Part shown: positions 45,320 to 54,487 of the stretch, piece after piece
Layout: every line of letters starts with the position of its first letter
Numbering within the stretch: the first letter of the stretch is position 1
DNA from: Hygrocybe punicea
Taxonomy: Eukaryota > Basidiomycota > Agaricomycetes > Agaricales > Hygrophoraceae
Reading direction: 5' to 3'
Assembly (NCBI GenBank): GCA_963556145.1
Contig: OY744463.1
Span: forward strand, 1,922,001-1,986,000
Length of the DNA: 64,000 nucleotides
The notes under the pieces: generated by a model
What the model saw: the letters and a program-made list of their open reading frames with translations, nothing else
What the model was told of the DNA's origin: nothing
The model's database searches: none
Position numbers and translations under genes: made by a program

Positions 45320-46965
45320 GCGCGCAGCGCTGGCGATGTAATGACGGCGTTTTTGAGGTAGTCGACGGCGGTCTCTTCTTCTTCACCAAATTCGAAAGGT
45401 ATACCTTTGCGGGTAAGAGGGACGAGGGGTCGGGAGTGGAGCGAGAAGTCCTTGATAAAAATACGCAAGACGCCGCAGATACCGAGAAAGGCGCGAACTT
45501 CGGTGAGGTTGGTCGGCAGTGGCAAATCGCGAATCTTCTGTACTTTGGAGTCGTCGGCTACTCTTCCTTCGTATGTGCATCTGTGGCCAACAACGATGAC
45601 TGAGGGTCGACACAACTCGAGTTTCTTGCCGTTAAAGGTACTGCCGACATAGCGGAAACGCTGGATGATGCGGTTGACACCTTGGAAGTGCTCCCAAATG
45701 AAACATCGGATTGCCGGGTTCTCGGGTATGGTCTCGTAGGTACCGTCAGGTTGCTCATAGCAGGTTGGAGGCCCTTTGATGGGAATATCGTCCATATATG
45801 GAATGGCAAGATGAGGGATTTCATCACGGAGGATGTACGTGAAGTCACCGTGTAGGATCTGTGGGGAATTTGTGTATCCCATAGCAATCCACGTAAGTCA
45901 AAGCGTTCCGAGTGGAGACTGAAAGGTCATATAGTCCCGAGACGAGGGGTGGACGAGGTGTTGGTCGAAAGAGACGAAGAGGTCGAAGGAAGCGTAGCAA
46001 GAGTGGCCGCCAAAGGCCTCGGCTAAGTGCTCGGTCATGGGCGGTACGGCAGGATCGCGGATAGTGACAGCGTTAAGCGGCTGTAGATCGTGGACAATTT
46101 GAAGGGACTTCCCATCCTTTTTCAAAACACAGAACCAGCGGGAGCGGTATGACGAATTCGAGGGTTCATAGGTACTGGCGTTAATTTTGTCTTTGATGAT
46201 GCCGATGACTTCGTTAAGGATGCCGGGTGGGATTGGGATATTGCGATGGACCCACGGGTCGTGCGGTACGGTGGGAATGTGGATCAGCGGGAAGTAGTCC
46301 GTATTGAACTGGCCTTTCTCGGATTCATTCCAGGCGAAGGCAGCTTCTTGCATTTTGATGATATGGTGGCCGAGTTTTTCTTCCTCAGGCCAAAGGAATC
46401 CATCCAGGTTCATTGGCATCGCGTCGTGTCATTCCTGGGTATAGCGGGTGCCAGGTGTAAAGTCGGGTGGGTGAGTCGGGAGTGTGGGTAAATCGGCTAG
46501 CGGGTCGCCGGTGATCTCGCATATGATACGGTATTCGTCGGGGAGAGTGGTAGAAATTGGGCGGATATGATCGGCTACCTTCTTATACTTTTTCTTGGTA
46601 ACGACTCCTTTTAGGTCCCTGGTAGGGGGGGTGGTATACGAGATATAAGTAGTGTGTTCAGTAGAGGCTTTGTTACAAATATTCGAAGAAGAAATAGGTG
46701 ACGCGGGAGCGGAGACGGAACAAGACAAAGGAAGGGTATCGGTAGTACGTAGCTGATTTTGTACATCGGTCAACAATGAAATGTACTGGGCGGCAGTCTG
46801 AGGCTGAGACGAAGAGAAATCTAAATCGATAGAAAAACATAAGTCCTCTTCTAGGGGAAATGGCAAAAGGGAAGCATAGTTCGTGGTATAGGTGTGGTCG
46901 CTTTCGAGTGGCAGCTTCTCATCTCCCGGTGCGTCCTTCCCGAGAGGTATCTCCGGGTCCTCGAC

Positions 46966-46977
46966 TTCTAAAAATCC
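46966..46977 (-). promoter_or_regulatory. Probable -1 frameshift site between gag-protease and pol
   Basis: The gag frame ends GAT TTT TAG (stop 46970-46968). The pol frame is open through the same bases in the -1 frame (GA TTT TTA GAA) and runs into RT. Five T before the stop allow the Phe tRNA to slip back one base. No ATG-headed pol start competes nearby. Confidence 0.65.
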
Positions 46978-49373
46978 GGCTTTCCAGTGTCGGACCGCTC
47001 TCGTCGGTTCTTTTGGTTGTGCTCAATGGTGGGCAAGGTGACGACGGTGCCAGTGTTTGGATCCGTGATCATGACTTGTTGCTCTCCGTTTTTATAATTC
47101 TTCGTAAGGGCCTCGGAAAGCGTGAAGAACAGGCGGCCGATGAGGATTTCGTAGGGGGCGTCGTCGATGACTTGGACTTGTAGGAATAGATCGACGTCGC
47201 CAAAAGTGAATTTTAGGTTGGTGATCCGGCCGAGGGTGTCGTTGTCGCTTTTATTTGCCGACTGCATCCGCATCTTCATGTTTTGGAGGCCGTAACCGAG
47301 TTTCTCCCAAATATCGCGTCGCATGCCGATGATCATGGAACCGTTGTCGAGGACGCACTCAAATATGAATTTGCCGTAGATAAGCGGGTAGACTGCACGA
47401 AGAGGGACTGAGTCCCGGCCGATGACGAGCGGGACGTTTTCCTGACAATGTTGGCAGGCGCGGGTAGGGATTTCGGGTGCGTGAAAATGGAAGACCTCGA
47501 CGTTGTTACTCTCGGCGGTGACCTTTTTCGAAGTAGTTAGGTCCTTCATGTGACGGCGGGCATCGGACGACATGGCTAAAAGTTCTCGTTGCGAAATGCA
47601 GACTTGAGAATTGAGTGCGCAGTCAATGACGGATTTGGCGATACCGGGATCTTCAATGGGGGCCTGGTAGCGGTATTGGGGGTGCGATGCGGGAAGGTTC
47701 TGGGGGGTGCGCGGTACAAGGGCAGTTGGCTCGGTCGGCCACGTGTTCGAAGGGGGGACTATGGTGATCGGCTGCTCATTGATAGGTCTGGCCGTTTTCT
47801 CGGCGGGTTTCGCGGCGGGGACGGACGTGGAAGTGGCGGGCGGATTGGGAAACGTTTCTCTAGACTTGCCTTTCGCCTTTGATGGGATCTCTACACCATC
47901 GAATCTAACCCGTTTGCGAAGCCGCTGCACTTCGGCTTCCAGAACCTTAATTTGTTTGTTGTCGTTGTCGATGTCGGACGTCGTGGACTGAAAGATGTCG
48001 GCGTACTCGGTGGTGACCTCTGGCTCGTAGGTGGGTACTTCGACGGCGGAGATGAAGTTAGCTTTGACATGAGGCGGCGGGTCGCGTTGGAACGGTTCTG
48101 TGGGGTTGCGGGCAGGGGGAGCGTGGTTGCCGGGGTTCTGTGCATGCCACGCGTCGAAGCGTTCCCTCATATTTTTGCCGACGATAGCCTTTGGAAGATA
48201 CATTCCATTAGGAAATACGATGTGGCTGTGCTCGTTCTTGCGGCATATCCTGTCTCGAGTGTACTGCTCGCAAATAGGACAATCGCATATATGATGGAAC
48301 GGGTCGTCGCAAAAGAGGCAGTTGAAATTGGTGAAACCCTGTCCCGCGGTGGTCAGCTCAGCCCTATTTGCACACGGCTTTAGGGGGTTGTTGCGTTCGG
48401 TGAGGGCTTGCGTGAGGACGGTGAGTTGTTGCGAAACGAGATGAAATAGGTCGGATACGTTAGGTTCGACCAGTTCCGCTTTAGGAATGACCAGGTCATA
48501 GCGAGCGGGTGGCGGGTAGCGGGTGGCGGGTTCTATTGGAGTCGAGTACCGGATGGCGGCAGGTGACGTTGACGATAGACGAGAGACGGTGGACGGTTCG
48601 GCCGCGGTTCTGGCCAGCAGGAAGTGGGCGCAATTGTGGAAGTCCTGGAAGTCGTAAGGGTCGCTATGGAAATGGTTCAGTTTTTGGTATTGCAGATGGG
48701 TTTTGATGTCCTTTTTAAGCTCGAGATGAAAGCCGTTCTCGTACGCGATGTTGCGTTCTTGAGGAGAGATTTGACCCTTGTCTAAGAGGAATCCTGAGAT
48801 CTGAATGAACTCGCGGTAATATTCGCCAAGTTCGGCGTGGGTACGGATACTGTAAGCGGTTTGGGTGTGCGTAAGACAGTTGAGATCTGCCATAGTGTAC
48901 CGGTGATCGTCTTCCGTGCCCGGGTATAGCACGAGTACGCTCCTTTTGAATGTGGCATAATCAACGCCGGTCGCACTAGGTAAACTCGCCCAAAGCTCGT
49001 AGTCGCTAAGCGACGCGTAGCGCAGACTATGCTTGATGCATCCTGCGTCGTCGAGAGCAGCATCGGCAGCAAGTATCTCGACTTCTTCGAAGAAGCGGTT
49101 TAAATTGAGCGGGTTCCCGTCGAAGGTCGGGGCCGTGGAGTGACCGCGAGCGGGCATCTGTCGAGGAGTAACATGGGGAACGGTAGCAGTAGAGGATCCG
49201 GCAGTCGAAGTCATTGTGGGTGGAAGGCGCTGAGATGTCGATGAGGTGGTTGTCGGGTGTACGATGAGTGGGTCGGGTAACGTGGACAATGACGGCGTGG
49301 ACGAAGACGAAGATGGGGACAATGACAATGACGGAGTTTTCGATGTCGAGTGCGAAGACGGAGACAATGACAA
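46968..49373 (-). CDS. Gag-protease polyprotein of element A, 801 residues
   Basis: The N-terminal ~110 residues are Ser/Thr/Pro-rich. A helical retrotransposon capsid region follows (F-D-G-N-P-L-N-L-N-R-F-F, Y-R-E-F-I-Q-I-S-G). A cysteine/histidine knuckle (C-L-F-C-D-D-P-F-H-H-I-C-D-C) lies at ~350, then Pro-rich linkers. The retropepsin-like domain near the C-terminus has D-N-G-S at the active-site position, where D-S/T-G-S is usual, and I-L-I-G-R as flap-end motif. The frame is intact. The homologous N-terminal half occurs in element B. Confidence 0.9.
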   Translation of the reverse strand: MSLSPSSHSTSKTPSLSLSPSSSSSTPSLSTLPDPLIVHPTTTSSTSQRLPPTMTSTAGSSTATVPHVTPRQMPARGHSTAPTFDGNPLNLNRFFEEVEILAADAALDDAGCIKHSLRYASLSDYELWASLPSATGVDYATFKRSVLVLYPGTEDDHRYTMADLNCLTHTQTAYSIRTHAELGEYYREFIQISGFLLDKGQISPQERNIAYENGFHLELKKDIKTHLQYQKLNHFHSDPYDFQDFHNCAHFLLARTAAEPSTVSRLSSTSPAAIRYSTPIEPATRYPPPARYDLVIPKAELVEPNVSDLFHLVSQQLTVLTQALTERNNPLKPCANRAELTTAGQGFTNFNCLFCDDPFHHICDCPICEQYTRDRICRKNEHSHIVFPNGMYLPKAIVGKNMRERFDAWHAQNPGNHAPPARNPTEPFQRDPPPHVKANFISAVEVPTYEPEVTTEYADIFQSTTSDIDNDNKQIKVLEAEVQRLRKRVRFDGVEIPSKAKGKSRETFPNPPATSTSVPAAKPAEKTARPINEQPITIVPPSNTWPTEPTALVPRTPQNLPASHPQYRYQAPIEDPGIAKSVIDCALNSQVCISQRELLAMSSDARRHMKDLTTSKKVTAESNNVEVFHFHAPEIPTRACQHCQENVPLVIGRDSVPLRAVYPLIYGKFIFECVLDNGSMIIGMRRDIWEKLGYGLQNMKMRMQSANKSDNDTLGRITNLKFTFGDVDLFLQVQVIDDAPYEILIGRLFFTLSEALTKNYKNGEQQVMITDPNTGTVVTLPTIEHNQKNRRERSDTGKPDF

Positions 49374-49741
49374 TGACGGAGTTTTCGATGTCGAGAGCGA
49401 AGACGTGGATGGGGGTTCTAACGAGGTCGAAGTCGGGGACGTAGGCGATGCGGGTGTCGAACTGAGATCGGATGAGTCGGGTGTTATGGTAATTATCGGT
49501 ATATCGACCGATTCGAGACTGTCGGATGAAAGATATAGGGGGGTGTTTGACCCTGAGATGAGCGGGAGATTGTTATGTCGAGCGAGGTGGTCGGGTACTA
49601 GCTGGAAGAAGTCATCGTCGATTGTCGGGTTGAAGGCGGCTAAAGAGAGTTCTTGTTGAAGAGTTCTTCGAGGAAGATCTCGAAGACGACGGTCAGAGGG
49701 AGGGATACGGGAAGAGGAAGCTATGGTGGTGCTAGACTATC

Positions 49742-49758
49742 CCTCACAGTGGGCTCCA
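49742..49758 (-). promoter_or_regulatory. Primer-binding site of element A
   Basis: Minus strand TGGAGCCCACTGTGAGG, 2 nt from the LTR. It differs from element B and TRIM/LARD 2 only where CCGCG became CTGTG, that is by two CpG-to-TpG changes. Confidence 0.75.
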
Positions 49759-49760
49759 GA

Positions 49761-50537
49761 TGTAAAGGCGAGGTCGGGGTGGCTGTGGAATAGTAATCCT
49801 AAGCCTGTGGGGGTCAGCGTAGAAGTGACTAGGAATAGTCTAACAAGCTTCAGTAAGATGATAGAATATAAATGGTAAGAAGCCGCCGAGTAAACTACTG
49901 AAATCTATCGAGACCGGTTGAAGCTGATGAAGCCGACGATGTCGGGTACGGCGGGTCGGGTGTCGGGTGACGAGGGACGTAGAGATAAAGGCGGTAGAAC
50001 GACGGGGAGAGCGTTGAGGAATCCGACGAGTAATGTGTGCGATGGATTTTACTGAGAGACTAATTCTCAGAGAGAGGAAATGGGGGAACTGGTTTCTTAT
50101 TCAGAGACGGCGCTTGGGCACCGTTTTTATACTACAAATTTCTGTACCTAGATTCGGATGAGAGTCCTCGGCCGATGAGAGAAAACAAAGGAGAATAAAA
50201 ATGGACAAGTAGGAAGAGGGTTGCGAGGCGACCATGACAGGAAAAATGGGTGGAAGATATAAAAAACCGTAAAAGATGTAATATACTTTACTGTATCTCC
50301 ATAAGGGAGACGCTAGGCGCGAATAAGGCAAGTCCGATGTTGGGATCCCAGTCCGATGAGATCTATCTTTGATGTTTGAAGTTCCGTGAGTTTAGGAGAT
50401 GGACCGACCAGGTACGTGAGTGGCCGTGCTAGTCGGTATGCATCGGGTTGCGTCGGGTTGCGTTGGGTTCGAGCGTAGATTGCTAGAGACGTTGGGTTCA
50501 AGTGGATTCGCTAGATATCGATGTTACGGCCTCTACA
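49761..50537 (-). repeat. 5' LTR of element A
   Basis: 777 bp, begins TGTAGAGG (minus) and ends TTTACA. Same sequence as 28798-29592 apart from scattered transitions and one 18-bp gap. Confidence 0.93.
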
Positions 50538-50950
50538 ACGGCTGAAAAAAGGGACTCAAAAGATTTTTGCGGACTGGAGGCATAGTGAGGTGGATGATGC
50601 TATCATGCAGGGCAGGAATGGCTTGCATGTAAGGGGCCATGATCTGTGCATGTTTTCTCAGGTATAAGAGGCATGAGTCACTGTGGGAGGGGGGGACTGG
50701 TAGTGGGGAGACCATTGGCAGAACCTGGGTGGTGACCTGGAGCAAGAGCGGCAGTTGAAACCCGGGGCAGCATTGTTGCAGCCACCTCTGGAGGGTGGAG
50801 AACAGGGCTGTGATCTCATCTGGGAAGGAAGTGGGTTAGCAAGGTGCGAAGCAAGGTATGAAGTGAGGTGCAAAGCAGGGAAGTGGTGCAGGTGCAAGGT
50901 GCAGTACAGTACAGGGAGTGGAGTGGTGCAGTGCAGGTGCAGTGCAGGAT
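50538..50950 (-). pseudogene. 5' part of the ORF split by element A
   Basis: The minus frame from about 50870 to 50538 is open and continues, after removal of element A, into 28797-28624. It contains a hydrophobic stretch (L-P-L-L-L-Q-V) and M-P-P-V-R-K-N-L-L. The stretch 50880-50950 is built of GTGCAGGTGCA-type short repeats. Product not recognised; start not determined. Confidence 0.5.
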
Positions 50951-50954
50951 TTCT

Positions 50955-51938
50955 CAATGGGCGGAGAGATGGTTGTGGAGGTCGAGGAGGCGGAGAAGAT
51001 CGAGCGGAAACGGGCAGAGGAATCGCGACACTACGAAGAGGAGATGAATAGGAGGGCGGAAGCGGAGAAGCGGATCAAGGAGGCGGAAAGGGCGAAGGCG
51101 GCAGAGGCAGCAAAAAGGGATAATGCAGCCGCGGAAAGGGACCGGGAGGAGACCGCACAAACCAGCCAACACGGAAGCGAGGACGAGGAGGGTACCTGGT
51201 CTGATCAGCAACTACGAAAATACGAGAGACTCCAAGTACTGAACGCGATCAAAAACAAAAAGCTCAACCGGGATAAGAGGGTCAACCAGGACGACGAGAC
51301 CGTTCATGGGGACTACAATAGCGGGGACGACTTCTTGAATGCGAGCAGGAACAAGGACGCGGAACCGAAGGGAAAGATTCCGGGGGTAAGTGATATCTCG
51401 CGGACTCGTATATTCGTTGTGCCTAACTAATCCGTAGTATATGCAGTCGTTCCGGATCCGGCAATGCGATGTGTGCGTGACCGCCAATGCGGTTTGTCGC
51501 GGAATCGAAGGGTATGCGTGCGACCATTGCAAAAGGCTCAAATGACGTTGCGGGTTATCGACGAAGGGACCGGCCACCGGAACTGGGAAAGCGGAACGGA
51601 AAGGGAAGGCGAAGGCGGGTAGTCCAAAGAGAAAGGTCGTCGCGAAGAAGATTCCGAAGCTGGTGAAGAAGCCCAGGCTACGGGCCGGAGAGGCGTCGAC
51701 GAGTAAGCGGATGCTGACCGACGTCGAACCGGATACGGAATTGGAGCGGGACGATGGGAGGTGAGGGAATCTGTTCAAGCACCCGCAGATTGGAGCCGGA
51801 ATCAATGACCACGTCTGGGCAGTGCGCAAGATGGCGACGGAAACGCAGAGGGAGATATCGATGATCGCAGACGGCCTTTCGGAATACGTCGTGGAGATCC
51901 ATACGAAACTAACCTGTTGGATGAAGGAGCTAAATTGA
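50955..51938 (+). pseudogene. Degraded zinc-cluster-like gene of element B
   Basis: Plus-strand frame with a charged coiled-coil-like N-terminus (A-E-A-E-K-R-I-K-E-A). An intron (GTAAGT near 51386, acceptor near 51438) precedes a cysteine cluster with the same spacing as in element A: C-x2-C-x6-C-x8-C-x2-C-x6-C. A TGA stop (51543-51545) sits inside the cluster at R-L-K-stop-R-C, and another stop follows near 51761. The first is explained by CGA-to-TGA. The 5' end is missing. Confidence 0.7.
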
Positions 51939-51977
51939 CTATGTGCGAACCAGGCCCATATCCTTGGTCAACTCGAC

Positions 51978-53771
51978 CTAATTGACACCAAACTCAACGA
52001 AGGGAGAAGGGAATAAAAGGGAACGGACGGAAAGGGAAAACAGAATGCGGGACAATGTACATAAAGAAAAATAGAGTACATAATAAAAGTATAAACGGAA
52101 AAGAGGGAAGCGGAACGACAAGATAAGATAACCGGAATCTGGGGGTCGAGGAGGAGGACCGGACCGGAATACAGCGGAAATGAAAAGGAACCGGAAAGGA
52201 CGGGAAACAAGGAGAACTAGAAACGGAAATGAAAATATAAATAAATGAGAAATGGGAACGGGAACGGAAAGCGGAACGGAAGACGAAAACGCAAAAATAG
52301 GAGACGGAAACGGGTCTATATCCCCACAAGAGTTTCTGAAAGAAGGTCGGAGGCGGAATGACGAGAGGAGGCGGAGAACTTCTTGCAAATATTCGAGCGA
52401 GGAGTTGAGGGGGCAGAGGTCCAAAATGCGATGACAAAGTAGAATGAAGACGGAAACGAGGAATAAAATAAAATTGAGAACCGGAGTGCCGACACCAACA
52501 TGATCCCATATAACGGGTGTGCCGCATGACGGGTCTAAAAACAACGGGGTGCCCCAAGCGGGCGAAGACAGAACCGACAACGATACGGGAGCGGAAACGA
52601 CAAGGGGAACCGGGAACGAAGGGGTCGACATAACGGAATCGGAACTGGAATCAAAATCAAATACAAGGGGTATGGAGTCCGGAATGGGAACGGGTACAGA
52701 ATACTCAACCAAAGTCGACGGAATCTCGATAGATGGTGACGGAGGACAATATGGTGGCAATATCGGGGACGGAATGTCTATTTCTGGAGAATCCGAGGAC
52801 AATGGGAGCGGGTCCGGTACGAGTCCATGGACAGAAAGTGGAGGGGACGAAACTGGAGACAACGGGGACGAAATAGGAAATGAAATGGATAAATCGGTGA
52901 CCGGCATCGATAAATCGGGAGTGGGATCGGACGGGGATGACACGGGACTGGACGACAAAACCTGTAAACAAATGACGGTCTCGACAGGCACCGGAATAGA
53001 TGGGGACGGGGAACATGATGATGGGGACGGACTATACGAAGGACCGGAATGAACGTGGGGGACAGAATGAACGACAGTGGGTGGGATCGAGGACGGGATC
53101 TGTTCCAGAGGTGAAATGACTGCGACAGGTGTGGGTGCGGGACCGGAATCAGGACTGGAAATGGCAATGGGGGTTGCAGTGACAACGGATTCCGGAACGG
53201 AACGGTAACCGGAAAGGAGAAACAACGCGGCATCATGGAAAATATCAACCAGGCACGGATCGTCGTGGTAATGACTGGGAAGGAGGTAATGGAGTCGTTC
53301 TTCAACACGTTGACGAAGATCTGAGTCAAATCCGTTGGCAAAATACTCATTCCGCTGCTTGTCCGATAAACGGCCGTTGTCATATAGTACTCCGGATATG
53401 TGTATGAAGTCCCGGAAATATTGTCCTAAGTCCATCTTGTTCTCTATACCATAAGCTGATTGTCGTCTAATCAATTGTTCGAGATCCGCGATTGTATACC
53501 GAATACTGTCCATGGCACCAGGATAGAAGGCGAAAACGGCATGTCGGAAAGCGATGAAGTCCTTTGCTGAAGCGGCGGGTAGGGTAGACCAAAGTTCGTA
53601 ATCGTCATTATTGAGGTACCGGAGCGTGTAGTGAATCTTCATAGTGTCTGTGAGTCCACAGTCGGAGTCGAGCATGTCAATTTTGTCAAAGAAGCGGGGA
53701 AGGTCATGTTCGTCACCATGAAACATTGGGGCTGAACGATCACCTCGGAGAGGCATCAATCCGTGCGTCAT
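51978..53771 (-). CDS. Gag-like protein of element B, 597 residues
   Basis: The N-terminal ~210 residues parallel the capsid of element A (R-F-F-D-K-I-D-M-L, Y-E-L-W-S-T-L-P, F-Y-P-G, Q-Y-F-R-D-F-I-H-I-S-G). The rest is Pro/Ser-rich then hydrophobic, with no zinc knuckle or protease. The last ~150 codons may be a chance extension antisense to the flank. Confidence 0.75.
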   Translation of the reverse strand: MTHGLMPLRGDRSAPMFHGDEHDLPRFFDKIDMLDSDCGLTDTMKIHYTLRYLNNDDYELWSTLPAASAKDFIAFRHAVFAFYPGAMDSIRYTIADLEQLIRRQSAYGIENKMDLGQYFRDFIHISGVLYDNGRLSDKQRNEYFANGFDSDLRQRVEERLHYLLPSHYHDDPCLVDIFHDAALFLLSGYRSVPESVVTATPIAISSPDSGPAPTPVAVISPLEQIPSSIPPTVVHSVPHVHSGPSYSPSPSSCSPSPSIPVPVETVICLQVLSSSPVSSPSDPTPDLSMPVTDLSISFPISSPLSPVSSPPLSVHGLVPDPLPLSSDSPEIDIPSPILPPYCPPSPSIEIPSTLVEYSVPVPIPDSIPLVFDFDSSSDSVMSTPSFPVPLVVSAPVSLSVLSSPAWGTPLFLDPSCGTPVIWDHVGVGTPVLNFILFLVSVFILLCHRILDLCPLNSSLEYLQEVLRLLSSFRLRPSFRNSCGDIDPFPSPIFAFSSSVPLSVPVPISHLFIFSFPFLVLLVSRPFRFLFISAVFRSGPPPRPPDSGYLILSFRFPLFRLYFYYVLYFSLCTLSRILFSLSVRSLLFPSPFVEFGVN

Positions 53772-53935
53772 GTCGGGGAATTTCCAAATCAGGAAGTGGG
53801 TCGGGTCGGGGAGGTACGAGGAAGGGGTCGAAGTCGTAAGCGGGGCTGAGTGATTAGAGTCGGGAACAAAGGAAAAACGTCATGAAATTCAAACCTGACG
53901 GTGGGGAGGGTATGAAAAGACAAAAGAACTAAACT

Positions 53936-53952
53936 CCTCGCGGTGGGCTCCA
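53936..53952 (-). promoter_or_regulatory. Primer-binding site of element B
   Basis: Minus strand TGGAGCCCACCGCGAGG, 2 nt from the LTR; identical to TRIM/LARD-like 2. Confidence 0.75.
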
Positions 53953-53954
53953 GT

Positions 53955-54487
53955 TGTGACGGCGAGTTCTGTTGTAGACCCGAAATGGGAATCTACGGAA
54001 AGGGTGATCAGCTAAGAAGTGATCAGAGGAGTTTAGTGTCTATGTAGTCTAGTCAATCCAACCTGAATCCAGGGTTCTGGATCAGAGGGTAAGTGAAGGG
54101 AGTGGAGTATGAAGACTGATGAGACGATACGAAGCAAGGACTAAAAGTGTAGAACTGAAGGGGAGTGATAACCTGTGCTGTAGTAACTATGTACTACAAG
54201 CGAAGGCTGTAACTGATGGTAGAGGAGTGGAGCGGAGTATAGGAGGAATGGTGCTATGTACTAAGTAACGGGAAATGAAGATATATCATATGTAACTATA
54301 TACGTACTGATTCCGGGTTGTTAGAGACATTGCATCTTGAGTAGGAATGATTCCGGAGGCAGAATCCGGAGCGGAATCGACGGAAAGAACCGGAATCGGG
54401 CAGAATCGACGATATGTGAATGGGAATGGACGGGGACGATGTGGGATATGAAGAGGATTCGGGTCCAGACGGCCCGGAGCCTCTACA
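53955..54487 (-). repeat. 5' LTR of element B
   Basis: 533 bp, TGTAGAGG...GTCACA on the minus strand, followed on the right by ACGG. The partner LTR is not in the window. Assigned from its end sequences and the primer site beside it. Confidence 0.7.

Larger units (their letters stand above)
32814..46975 (-). pseudogene. pol of element A: reverse transcriptase, RNase H, integrase, C-terminal tail
   Basis: The minus-strand frame runs from 46975 (after a -1 shift from gag) to TAA at 32814-32816, in pieces. RT has the Y-M-D-D catalytic box near 45795. RNase H begins with A-V-D-S-S near 45145 and continues at 38296. Integrase has H-x-H and C-x2-C near 37560-37660, then T-M-F, V-T-D-N-G near 37280 and P-I-E-R-R-H near 37185, the D,D-35-E core. 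A basic G-N-L-V-L-V-R domain lies near 36800. Insertions split it at 45182-45319, 38303-44992 and 32945-36620. The stops at 46429, 45898 and 36913 are all TGA in place of CGA. Frames agree across each insertion. Confidence 0.9.
28798..50537 (-). mobile_element. Ty3/gypsy LTR retrotransposon A, with nested insertions
   Basis: The element starts and ends with matching LTRs (TGTA...TACA). The 4 bp ACGG flank it on both sides (28794-28797 and 50538-50541). Read right to left: 5' LTR 49761-50537, primer-binding site 49742-49758, gag-protease, a -1 frameshift, RT-RNase H-integrase, an antisense zinc-cluster-like gene, a purine-rich tract, 3' LTR 28798-29592. The span is 21.7 kb. Subtracting the four direct insertions (1709, 3676, 6690 and 138 bp with duplicated targets) leaves about 9.5 kb, a normal size for the group. 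Three CGA-to-TGA stops in pol make it non-autonomous now. It landed in an ORF (28624-28797 plus 50538-50870). Confidence 0.92.
50951..54487 (-). mobile_element. Remnant LTR element B (gag plus antisense zinc-cluster gene, no pol)
   Basis: Right to left: 5' LTR 53955-54487 (TGTAGAGG...GTCACA, 533 bp), primer-binding site 53936-53952, a gag-like gene, then the antisense zinc-cluster relic. Sequence changes abruptly at ~50950, where the 3' LTR should follow, so the 3' end is lost. ACGG follows the 5' LTR on the right, as with element A. The absence of pol between gag and the antisense gene suggests a non-autonomous (LARD-type) relative of element A. Confidence 0.75.

Noticed and set aside
50918..51000. 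Start of the zinc-cluster relic of element B as an intact gene start
   Set aside because: The upstream sequence changes to unrelated GTGCAGGTGCA repeats at ~50950; the ATG at 50918 is in foreign DNA.
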